From NCBI GenBank assembly GCA_035471925.1, contig DATIPO010000053.1, positions 12,490-76,489 on the forward strand: DNA of 64,000 bases, given 5' to 3'. Origin of the DNA: JANQFM01 sp035471925. Lineage in GTDB: Bacteria; Acidobacteriota; UBA6911; RPQK01; DATIPO01. Numbering within the stretch: the stretch's first letter is position 1; the number at the start of each line of letters is the position of its first letter. This document shows, piece by piece, positions 35,618 through 42,243 of this stretch. The notes under the pieces are model-generated. The model worked only from the letters and a program-made list of their open reading frames with translations, did no database searches and had not been told where the DNA came from. The position numbers were made by a program, and so were the translations under genes.

Positions 35618-36031
35618 ATGACCTCCAAAAACGACATTCCCGATTTAGGACCTTTGGAATTCACCTTGGTCCGGCTGCTTTGGAAGAGTGGCCCGGCCAG
35701 TGCCCGCCAGATCCTGGAGCGCTACAACGCCCGCAGCGACAAGCCTCTGGCCTATACCACCGTGATGACGCTGCTGACGCGGCTCTCGGAGAAGGGCGTC
35801 CTGGACGTCGACCGTTCCCGCCAGCCCTTCCAGTTTACGGCCCGTGTCAGCCGCGAGCAGTTGCTGCGTCAGCGGGTGCACGACTTCGTCGACCTGTTTT
35901 TCGAGGGCCAACCCCTGGAGTTGGCCATGAGGCTGGTGGAAGACACCCGCCTGAGCCAAGAAGAGATCCGCCGCCTGGAAGACATGCTGGAGCGGCACAA
36001 AGCGGAAAGAGAGGAAAGCGATGAGTCCTGA
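35618..36031 (+). CDS. BlaI/MecI/CopY-family transcriptional repressor
   Basis: This 137-residue protein has a winged-helix core, LGPLEFTLVRLLWKSGPASARQILERY, then LAYTTVMTLLTRLSEKGVL, the standard BlaI/MecI N-terminal domain. A C-terminal dimerisation helix follows (RLVEDTRLSQEEIRRLEDMLERHK). In the family the repressor is inactivated when the partner M56 receptor signals. The partner gene overlaps its end by 11 nt. Palindromic operators lie immediately upstream. The longer open frame from 35522 is rejected because it covers the promoter. Confidence 0.93.
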   Translation: MTSKNDIPDLGPLEFTLVRLLWKSGPASARQILERYNARSDKPLAYTTVMTLLTRLSEKGVLDVDRSRQPFQFTARVSREQLLRQRVHDFVDLFFEGQPLELAMRLVEDTRLSQEEIRRLEDMLERHKAEREESDES

Positions 36032-37730
36032 TCAAGCTCAAAGCCTGCTGGCCTGGGTCGGCACCGGCCTCTTTCATGCCACTCTTCTGGCGCTGCTGAC
36101 CTGGCTCCTGACGTCCACTTTGCTGCGGCGCTGCCGCCCGGGACTGAAGGCGCTCTTATGGATGGTGGTGCTGTTCAAGTTTCTGCTGCCTCCGGTGCTG
36201 CCTTTGCCGGGGGAGGTGGCATTCAGCCATTGGGTGTCACAAATCGAGGTCCGGGAGTCGCTCTCCCGGCTTTCAATGTCCGAGGGCGAACCGCTACCCA
36301 GGCAGGCAGTTCCTTTCCAGGAACCAGCCGGGAAGCTGACCCCCCAACGGACCCAGGAGTCCTCTACCTGGTGGAGCTTTTTGCTGACGGCCTACTTTTT
36401 GGGGGTCTCAGCGCTGGCTCTGCGGGCAGGGATTTCTGCTTTGCGTTTTCGACGCTGGCTCGTCCGCCTTCCCGCCGCGGAGGGAAGGCTGGCCGAGCAA
36501 GTCGGGCAAGCGGCCCGGCGCCTGAAGCTGAGACGTGTACCGCAGGTTTGCCTGAGCGAGGACGCAACCAGTCCTCTTGTGGCGGGCCTGCTGCGTCCTC
36601 ATCTGGTGCTTCCCCGCCGCCTGCTCGATCATCTGGAGCCGCGCGCCCGCGAGGCTCTGATTATTCACGAACTGGCTCACATCCGGCGCGGCGACCTGTG
36701 GTTGAGGGCGTTGCGTAATCTGGCCCGCTTGCTGCTCTTTTTCTGGCCGCCCCTGTGGTGGGTGTGCCGGCGCTTGGAGCGGTCGGCCGAGATGGCCTGC
36801 GACCATTGGGCGCTGGCCCTATCGGGAGTGAGCCCGTCCACCTATGCCCGGACGTTGCTGCTGGCCGCCAAGACGGCCGGCGCTCCCAGCCCGGGACTTC
36901 GACAACTGGCGTTCGCCTCGCGGCGGCGTCCCTTGGAGGAACGATTCGACATGATTCTCAAACAAAAAGACTGGACCCTTCCGCGGATCTCCTGGCTCAG
37001 CCTTCTGTTGCTGGCGGCGTGGACGGCCTTTGCCTGGGCCGGCTCTGCGGCGGGTCCCGAGCAGGAACAGGAAAAAGAAAAGCCGCGCTCCATCCTGGTG
37101 GCCCAACAGTCGGCAGAGCAGGGCGCCAAAGCCCGCTTCAGACTGAGGGAGACCTCGGCCCAGGCCATGATCGAGTTGGCCGAAGCCCATCCTGAGGCGG
37201 ACCTCGACGGTGACGGTAATTTGAGCAAGGAAGAAGTCGCGCACCACTTTGCCGAGCAACGGCGCATGCGCAAGATGGAGGTGATGCGCGATTTCCCAGA
37301 GGCCGACCTCAACTACGACGGCCAGCTCTCCGACCAGGAACTGAAAGTTTTCGACATGGAACAGCAGGTTCTGGAGGCCAAGGAAAGCCTCCGAGATAAT
37401 CCTGATTTCCCCGTCGTCTTCCGGTCCATGCGCATTCCCTCGGCAGGCCCTTGGCTTACGCTGACGGGCAACCAAGCCGTTTACCGGGGCGCCGACGGCG
37501 TCTACGTGGTAGGCCAGGAAGGCGCTAACTTCACCATTACGGAGCGGAGTCCCGCCGGTCGAGGGATGGTGGAGAGCAGAGCATCCTTGGAAAAACTCTT
37601 GAAGGAACATCCGGAAGCAGATCTCGACGGAGACGGCCACATCTCGGCCCAGGAAGCCAAGGCGCTGGTGGCCAAGCTCCAGGAAGGGGCCCGGTTTCTT
37701 CGCCTGAAAGAGAAGAAGGAGAACGACTAG
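36021..37730 (+). CDS. BlaR1-like M56 metallopeptidase receptor with EF-hand sensor region
   Basis: This 569-residue membrane protein has N-terminal helices (10-60, 118-138), a cytoplasmic loop with the M56 zinc motif HELAH (216-220), a second ligand region ERSAEMACD (253-261), and a last helix at about 322-342. In BlaR1/MecR1 the segment after this helix is a penicillin-binding sensor. Here residues 345-569 contain three EF-hand calcium loops: DLDGDGNLSKEE (394-405), DLNYDGQLSDQE (429-440) and DLDGDGHISAQE (534-545), each preceded by PEA. No penicillin-binding SxxK/KTG pattern is seen. It is coupled to the repressor gene, so a calcium- or cation-responsive antirepressor is inferred. Confidence 0.85.
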   Translation: MSPDQAQSLLAWVGTGLFHATLLALLTWLLTSTLLRRCRPGLKALLWMVVLFKFLLPPVLPLPGEVAFSHWVSQIEVRESLSRLSMSEGEPLPRQAVPFQEPAGKLTPQRTQESSTWWSFLLTAYFLGVSALALRAGISALRFRRWLVRLPAAEGRLAEQVGQAARRLKLRRVPQVCLSEDATSPLVAGLLRPHLVLPRRLLDHLEPRAREALIIHELAHIRRGDLWLRALRNLARLLLFFWPPLWWVCRRLERSAEMACDHWALALSGVSPSTYARTLLLAAKTAGAPSPGLRQLAFASRRRPLEERFDMILKQKDWTLPRISWLSLLLLAAWTAFAWAGSAAGPEQEQEKEKPRSILVAQQSAEQGAKARFRLRETSAQAMIELAEAHPEADLDGDGNLSKEEVAHHFAEQRRMRKMEVMRDFPEADLNYDGQLSDQELKVFDMEQQVLEAKESLRDNPDFPVVFRSMRIPSAGPWLTLTGNQAVYRGADGVYVVGQEGANFTITERSPAGRGMVESRASLEKLLKEHPEADLDGDGHISAQEAKALVAKLQEGARFLRLKEKKEND

Positions 37731-37758
37731 ACAGAAAATCCTCCCCAAAACGGAAGCA

Positions 37759-37790
37759 AGGCGGGTCTTCGGAAGAGCGGAGACCCGCCT
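37759..37790. terminator. Hairpin between convergent genes
   Basis: A perfect 10-bp stem, AGGCGGGTCT / AGACCCGCCT, with a 12-nt loop lies between the blaR1-like stop and the converging sufE stop. No T-run follows, so if it terminates it is bidirectional and imperfect. Confidence 0.5.
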
Positions 37791-37871
37791 CGCCTCCAAA
37801 TTCAGCCCTTCCAGACTACAATGCCCTCTCGGCGAAGGGCACACACCCTCAACACTCTATGCCGTCTCCCC

Positions 37872-38339
37872 TCACCCTTCTTGAGCGCCCTGCGCTTCCA
37901 GTCGCCGCCGTCGCTTGCGGGCTTCGTTCTGGACCATGAAGACCATATTGGTCAGACCCATGTTCTTGCCCATCGAGAGCTCTTCTCCGAAGATCTTGTA
38001 GACCACGTCTTGGGGGACTGCGATCACTTCCTCCAGAGGGGCGCCCGAGCAGGACTCCTGCAGAATGCGGGCCATGGCCATGGCCGATATGCCCTGCGGA
38101 TTCTCCACAGCGAAGTAGAAGTCCAGGCGCCCGTCAGGGCGGGGGACGGGAAAGACGAAGGCTTCCGACTCGCAGCCCTTGACCCGCCGTTCCTCCTCGA
38201 AGGGCCGTCGAGCCACTTCCTCAGGAACGGGGTTGAAGCTGTCGGCGGTGGCCATGAGCAGCTCGATTCGCGCTGACCGGTCGGGAAAGATAGCCAGATT
38301 GTCGATCGTTTCCTGAAGTTTCTCAGGTATCGGACTCAT
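37872..38339 (-). CDS. sufE: SufE-family sulfur acceptor protein
   Basis: This 155-residue protein has the SufE fold. It starts MSPIPEKLQETIDNLAIFPDRSARIELL, with the reactive cysteine at residue 56 in RRVKGCESEAFV and the FAVENPQGISAMAMARILQES segment. SufE accepts persulfide sulfur from a cysteine desulfurase and stimulates Fe-S assembly. It follows the rhodanese gene by 14 nt, so both handle sulfane sulfur in one operon; no sufS is visible here. The frame is open 51 nt further upstream, but that part lies in the rhodanese gene. Confidence 0.92.
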   Translation of the reverse strand: MSPIPEKLQETIDNLAIFPDRSARIELLMATADSFNPVPEEVARRPFEEERRVKGCESEAFVFPVPRPDGRLDFYFAVENPQGISAMAMARILQESCSGAPLEEVIAVPQDVVYKIFGEELSMGKNMGLTNMVFMVQNEARKRRRRLEAQGAQEG

Positions 38340-38353
38340 GGAAAACGGCCTCG

Positions 38354-39217
38354 CTATCGTTCGATGGGCACGCCCACCAGGTTGCCCCATTCGGTCCAGC
38401 TTCCGTCATAGTTGCGGACGCGCGGATAGCCCAGCAGATAGGTGAGCACGAACCAGGTGTGGCTGCTGCGTTCGCCGATGCGGCAGTAGGCGATGACCTC
38501 TTTGTCGGGATTCAAGCCCTGTTCCTTTTCATAGATGGCGCGCAGTTCTTCGACGCCTTTGAAGGTTCCCCGGTCGGCATCGACGGCGCGGGCCCAGGGG
38601 ATGTTCTTTGCACCCGGGATATGCCCCCCGCGCAAAGCGCCCTCGTTGGGATAGTCGGGCATGTGGAGACGTTCGCCGGAGTATTCTTCGGGGCTGCGGA
38701 CGTCCACCAGCGGACCGTCTTGATCGATATGCTGCATGACTTGATCGCGGAAGGCGCGGTGAGTGTCGTCGTCGCGCTTGGGCGCTTTGTAGCGTGTGGC
38801 GGGATATTTCTCCACGTCCCGGGTCATGTCGCGGCCCTCTTTTTCCCACTTCAGCCGTCCCCCGTCCATGACTTTGCACTTCTTGTGGCCGAAGAGCTGA
38901 AAGACCCAGAAAGCGTAGCAGGCCCACCAGTTGTTCTTGTCGCCGTAGAAGACGATGGTGGTTTCAGGCGTCACGCCGATGCGGCTCATCAGATCTTCGA
39001 AGTCGTCCTGCTGCAGGTAGTCGCGGCAAATGGGATCGTTGAGGTCGCGCGTCCAGTCCACCTCCACGGCTCTAGGGATGTGTCCTGAGGGATAGAGCAG
39101 CGGATCCTCATTCGACTCCACAATGCGCACTTTGGGATCGTTGAGGTGGTCCGCCACCCAGTCGGTGCTGACCAGCACCTGGGGATGGGCGTAGCCTCGG
39201 TCTTGAATTTTGCTCAT
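38354..39217 (-). CDS. Thiosulfate/3-mercaptopyruvate sulfurtransferase (tandem rhodanese)
   Basis: This 287-residue protein has two rhodanese domains. The first is inactive-looking (VRIVESNEDPLLYPSGHIPRAVEVDW). The second has PLVDVRSPEEYSGE, GGHIPGAKNIPW and the catalytic loop AYCRIGERSSHTWF with its active cysteine. The enzyme transfers sulfur from thiosulfate or mercaptopyruvate to an acceptor. A minus-strand -10 TATAAT lies at 39292-39297, about 75 nt upstream. The downstream sufE supplies a likely acceptor. Confidence 0.94.
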   Translation of the reverse strand: MSKIQDRGYAHPQVLVSTDWVADHLNDPKVRIVESNEDPLLYPSGHIPRAVEVDWTRDLNDPICRDYLQQDDFEDLMSRIGVTPETTIVFYGDKNNWWACYAFWVFQLFGHKKCKVMDGGRLKWEKEGRDMTRDVEKYPATRYKAPKRDDDTHRAFRDQVMQHIDQDGPLVDVRSPEEYSGERLHMPDYPNEGALRGGHIPGAKNIPWARAVDADRGTFKGVEELRAIYEKEQGLNPDKEVIAYCRIGERSSHTWFVLTYLLGYPRVRNYDGSWTEWGNLVGVPIER

Positions 39218-39322
39218 GCTCTCTCTTCCCTTTCTTTGAAGCTCTTATAACAACAGACGCAAGGCCTGTCTTTTCATTGATTTAGACCGCCATTATATCG
39301 GGATGCAGGTCTTGGGGTCGGT

Positions 39323-39366
39323 GGCGGCCCGATCAGGGCAGGCCGCGTGTCTTCAATCGGGCCGCC
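39323..39366 (-). repeat. Hairpin immediately after the small membrane protein gene
   Basis: A perfect 11-bp inverted repeat, GGCGGCCCGAT (39323-39333) and ATCGGGCCGCC (39356-39366), has a 22-nt loop and directly abuts the stop codon at 39367. On the minus strand it would form the 3' end of that mRNA, but no T-run follows. It may be a factor-dependent terminator or a stabilising 3' stem. Confidence 0.6.
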
Positions 39367-39702
39367 TCAAGACTGGTCACCGCTACGGCTTTGCGGGCCG
39401 CCCGTCAGGCGCAAAAGCAGCCTGCCCAGTTTCTTCTCCCGCTCCCAAAAGAAGCCGAACTGCCCCAATAGTGCTCCCCAGGACAGCAGCAGCACCTGGT
39501 AAAGGGGGAAGATGAGCAGCATGTAAGCGACCACTCTCAGCCAAGTCGGCGCATCCTCGGGAAGCGCCCAAGCCAGGATGGGACGCCCCACCAACAGCAC
39601 CGACATGCCGGCCAGCGAGAAAGAGGCCAGAATAGCCACCACGTCCAAAGGCCCCACGCCCCAACGCGCTTTCATCTTGTCGATCCAGCCTGCTTGGCCC
39701 AT
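39367..39702 (-). CDS. DUF6787-like small membrane protein
   Basis: This 111-residue protein begins MGQAGWIDKMKARWGVGPLDVVAIL, has two membrane helices (VVAILASFSLAGMSVLLVG and RVVAYMLLIFPLYQVLLLSWG), and ends LGQFGFFWEREKKLGRLLLRL. The WGVGP start and GQFxFFWxxEKK motif match the short membrane family DUF6787, of unknown function. I chose the ATG at 39702, which has AAGGAG just upstream; the frame stays open to 39795 without support. Confidence 0.7.
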   Translation of the reverse strand: MGQAGWIDKMKARWGVGPLDVVAILASFSLAGMSVLLVGRPILAWALPEDAPTWLRVVAYMLLIFPLYQVLLLSWGALLGQFGFFWEREKKLGRLLLRLTGGPQSRSGDQS

Positions 39703-39763
39703 TCCCGCTCCTTGCTCACCCGTAACCACCTTGACCAACCCACCATTATGAGTGACCTCCCTG

Positions 39764-39925
39764 CCCGATTCAACTTCCAACCCCGCCAATCGCACACCGA
39801 ACCTCGTGTTTTGGCACCTTAACCGCCGCCGGTCTCAATGAGCGCCCGATTCAACTTCCAACCTCGCCAATCGTACCCCGAACTTCGTGTTCGGCCCCCC
39901 AACCGCCGACAGTCTCAATGAGCCA
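39764..39925 (+). repeat. Two tandem copies of an 81-bp repeat
   Basis: Unit 1 (39764-39844) and unit 2 (39845-39925) both begin CCCGATTCAACTTCCAACC, share CGCCAATCG, CCGAAC and TCGTGTT, and end TCTCAATGAG. They differ at scattered positions. They lie in the 308-bp spacer between the divergent DUF6787 and DUF2958 genes. The ATGAG at the end of unit 2 is an in-frame ATG of the next gene but is repeat-derived. The CAACTTCCAACC part resembles motifs in the gyrB-gyrA spacer. Confidence 0.75.
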
Positions 39926-40010
39926 GCATGCCTTTCTCGCCGCGGGTTCTTCACCGATGCACTCACGCGGGAAGAGGGCCAGCGAGGGCGAAGATGTTAA
40001 CCTTGAGCCT

Positions 40011-40352
40011 ATGAGCCTGCTGCCTCAAGATGTCCGCCGCCGCCTCCCCGCCATGGGCGCCACCCACGGCAAGGCGGTGGAGAAGATCAAGGCTCAGGCA
40101 TGTCTGGTGGACCGATCAAGCGGCATGCGCTGGTACGTGGTTGAATTCGACGGAGAAGAGCGTTGTTTCGGCCTCATTTCAGGACGCCACGCGGTGATGG
40201 GCGAGTTCACCCTGGCCGAGTTGGAAAGCCTGGGCGACGTCGAAATAGACCGCGGCTTTGAGCCGGCACGTCTCAATCACCTGGCCCGCCGCGATCCCGC
40301 CTTGGCCCAGCTCCTTCCGCCTCCCTCTGAGAACCTGGTCGATCTGGAGTGA
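40011..40352 (+). CDS. DUF2958-like protein
   Basis: This protein of about 113 residues (MSLLPQDVRRRLPAMG) contains RWYVVEFDGEERCFGLISG and then GEFTLAELESLG with VEIDRGFEP. This order (WYV-E, FGL-G, G-F-L-ELES, ERD-F-P) matches DUF2958, a family of unknown function often found on plasmids and mobile elements. The frame is open back to 39918 and has other ATGs at 39918 and 39957; I prefer 40011 because it starts the conserved domain and 39918 lies within a tandem repeat. No clear ribosome binding site supports any choice. Confidence 0.7.
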   Translation: MSLLPQDVRRRLPAMGATHGKAVEKIKAQACLVDRSSGMRWYVVEFDGEERCFGLISGRHAVMGEFTLAELESLGDVEIDRGFEPARLNHLARRDPALAQLLPPPSENLVDLE

Positions 40353-40364
40353 CCCGGCTGCGGT

Positions 40365-40748
40365 CTAGTTGACGGCGTAGGGCGGGGAGAGGGAAAAAGG
40401 CGCGATGCGGGCCTTGAAAGTACTGCCGTTGTCCAGGATCATTTCGTAATGGCCCTCCATGGAGCCGAAGGGCGTCGTCAGAGGACAGAAGCTGGTGTAG
40501 TCGAACGACTCTCCCGGCTGGAGCACCGGCTGCTCTCCCACCACTCCGGGGCCCTGCACCCGTTCCACTTTGCCGTTGAAGTCGGTGATGACCCATTCGC
40601 GGTTGATCAGTTGGACGGTTTCATCCCCTTGGTTGGTAATCACCACCTTGTAGGCGAAGAAGTAGAGATTATTGGTGGGCGAACTGCGTTCTTCGACGTA
40701 ATAGCTGTTGACTTGAACACGCACGCCTTGGGTGGTGGTGTCGCTCAT
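40365..40748 (-). CDS. apaG: ApaG-domain protein
   Basis: This protein of about 127 residues matches ApaG (CO2+/Mg2+ efflux protein ApaG in older naming). It reads GVRVQVNSYYVEERSSP, YFFAYKVVITNQGDETVQLINREWVITD, GPGVVGEQPVLQPGESFDYTSFCPL and GSMEGHYEMI. It is a fibronectin type III-like cytosolic fold that binds nucleotides, with an unsettled role. It ends 12 nt from the converging DUF2958 gene and diverges from the ECF sigma gene. Confidence 0.95.
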   Translation of the reverse strand: MSDTTTQGVRVQVNSYYVEERSSPTNNLYFFAYKVVITNQGDETVQLINREWVITDFNGKVERVQGPGVVGEQPVLQPGESFDYTSFCPLTTPFGSMEGHYEMILDNGSTFKARIAPFSLSPPYAVN

Positions 40749-40905
40749 GGCGGCCAAATTATGTCACAGGTATCTTCTATGCGCGAAGCAACGGCGAATT
40801 TCATTTAAACTTGCCGGGCTGGCGCTTGCCGAAAATAATTCTGGAACTCTTGATCTTTGACGGCCTCTAAGAGTACTAAGGAAGCAGCTGAGAAAGAGAG
40901 CGTAC

Positions 40906-41532
40906 ATGGCTGAGATGACCAGCTCAATCAGTTCGCGGCTCGAACTGACCCAAGTCGAAAGCGTGGTCGACCGGCTCAAGGCCGGCGATGAAGCTGCATT
41001 CGAAGAGGTCTTCAGCATCTACAAGGACATGGTTTATGGACTGGCTTACCGGCTTTTAGCCGACAAAGGCGAGGCTATGGATGTGACGCAGGAAGTCTTT
41101 CTCACGCTGCACCGCAAGATCGGCAAGTTTCGCGGAGAGTGCAGTCTCAAGACCTGGCTCTACAGGGTGGCTTTCAACCAGGCTGCCAACCGCAACCGCT
41201 GGTGGAAGCGGCGGCGCAAAGACCGCACCCGCTCCCTCAGCATCACATACGGACCGGACGACGAACACCGCATCGACCCTGATGACGTGCGGCCCAAGCC
41301 CGATCACCAGCTTTATTCGCAAGAGGTTCAGCAAGCTTTGCAGAAGTGCCTGGCCCGATTGCCCTTCGATCAGCGCGCGGCTCTGGTGCTGCGCGACGTG
41401 CAAGGGCTGACCTACGAAGAGATTGCCGACTTGACCGGAGCCCAGTTGGGCACCATCAAGTCGCGCATCGCGCGGGGCCGGTCGCGCATGCGCCGCATGC
41501 TGCGGCCTTTTTGTGAAGGGAAGTCGTTATGA
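40906..41532 (+). CDS. ECF RNA polymerase sigma factor
   Basis: This 208-residue sigma factor has region 2 (DEAAFEEVFSIYKDMVYGLAYRLL, DVTQEVFLTLHRKIGKFRGECSLKTWLYRVAFN) and region 4 (LPFDQRAALVLRDVQGLTYEEIADLTGAQLGTIKSRIARGR) joined by a charged linker, the RpoE/SigW layout. It is followed by its anti-sigma factor with ATGA overlap. A GGAACT at 40843-40848 resembles an ECF -35 element and may allow self-activation, but the matching -10 is unclear. Confidence 0.95.
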   Translation: MAEMTSSISSRLELTQVESVVDRLKAGDEAAFEEVFSIYKDMVYGLAYRLLADKGEAMDVTQEVFLTLHRKIGKFRGECSLKTWLYRVAFNQAANRNRWWKRRRKDRTRSLSITYGPDDEHRIDPDDVRPKPDHQLYSQEVQQALQKCLARLPFDQRAALVLRDVQGLTYEEIADLTGAQLGTIKSRIARGRSRMRRMLRPFCEGKSL

Positions 41533-42242
41533 ATTGCCTAGAGTTGCAAAAGCTGTCCCATGAGTATTTGGACGGTGAGCTCAGCGGCTCCCAGGAATCC
41601 CAGGTCGAAGACCATCTGGAATCCTGCGGCCCGTGTCGCGGGGAGATTCAGGAACTGCGCTTCCTGCAAAATGCGCTGGCCGTCAGGGCGCCCTTGCCCC
41701 AGGCCTCCAGCCAATTGCTTTGGCGCAATTTCCGGCGCCGCGCCTTTTTGACTTGGGGGGAACGGCTGCACTCGGCCTTGGAGCGCTTTAATGACTGCTT
41801 CCGCGATCTGGAAAGCCGCGTCCTTTGGGCGCGCTTGGGCGCCGTTCCCCTCGGTCTGGCGTTTATGGCCCTTTTCATCACCCAAATGGGCGAATTCTCC
41901 AACAGCATCATCCCTACCCTTCGGGCGGTGGGCTCAGGACCCACCCAAGTGGTCTTTGATACCGGACGCGTGAATGACGAGCACCAAGCCATCTTCGTCG
42001 ACATTGTCAGGCACATCCCTGGAGAGGACCATGCGGCGGTGGTGGCCAGCGTGGATGAAAGCGGCCGGGTCAAGATCGAAGAAGTGGTCGACTACCCTCA
42101 GAGTCAACTCCTGTTGGATGCCTTGGAAGACAACCTCCGCTCCACCCGTTTCGCCTCAAGTACCGCCAAGCGGGCCTTCGTCCAACTGCATTCCACCATC
42201 GAAGTGGTGGCGCCTGAGTCGGACGCCTACAGGGGAATGTAG
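41529..42242 (+). CDS. Zinc-finger anti-sigma factor, membrane-anchored
   Basis: This 237-residue protein starts MNCLELQKLSHEYLDGELSGSQESQVEDHLESCGPC. This is the ZAS anti-sigma zinc motif Hx3Cx2C (His29, Cys33, Cys36). A single membrane helix follows (LGAVPLGLAFMALFITQMG). The extracytoplasmic part of about 115 residues (VVDYPQSQLLLDALED, IEVVAP) would be the sensor. It binds the upstream ECF sigma and keeps it inactive until an envelope signal. The start overlaps the sigma stop by 4 nt. Confidence 0.92.
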   Translation: MNCLELQKLSHEYLDGELSGSQESQVEDHLESCGPCRGEIQELRFLQNALAVRAPLPQASSQLLWRNFRRRAFLTWGERLHSALERFNDCFRDLESRVLWARLGAVPLGLAFMALFITQMGEFSNSIIPTLRAVGSGPTQVVFDTGRVNDEHQAIFVDIVRHIPGEDHAAVVASVDESGRVKIEEVVDYPQSQLLLDALEDNLRSTRFASSTAKRAFVQLHSTIEVVAPESDAYRGM

Positions 42243-42243
42243 C

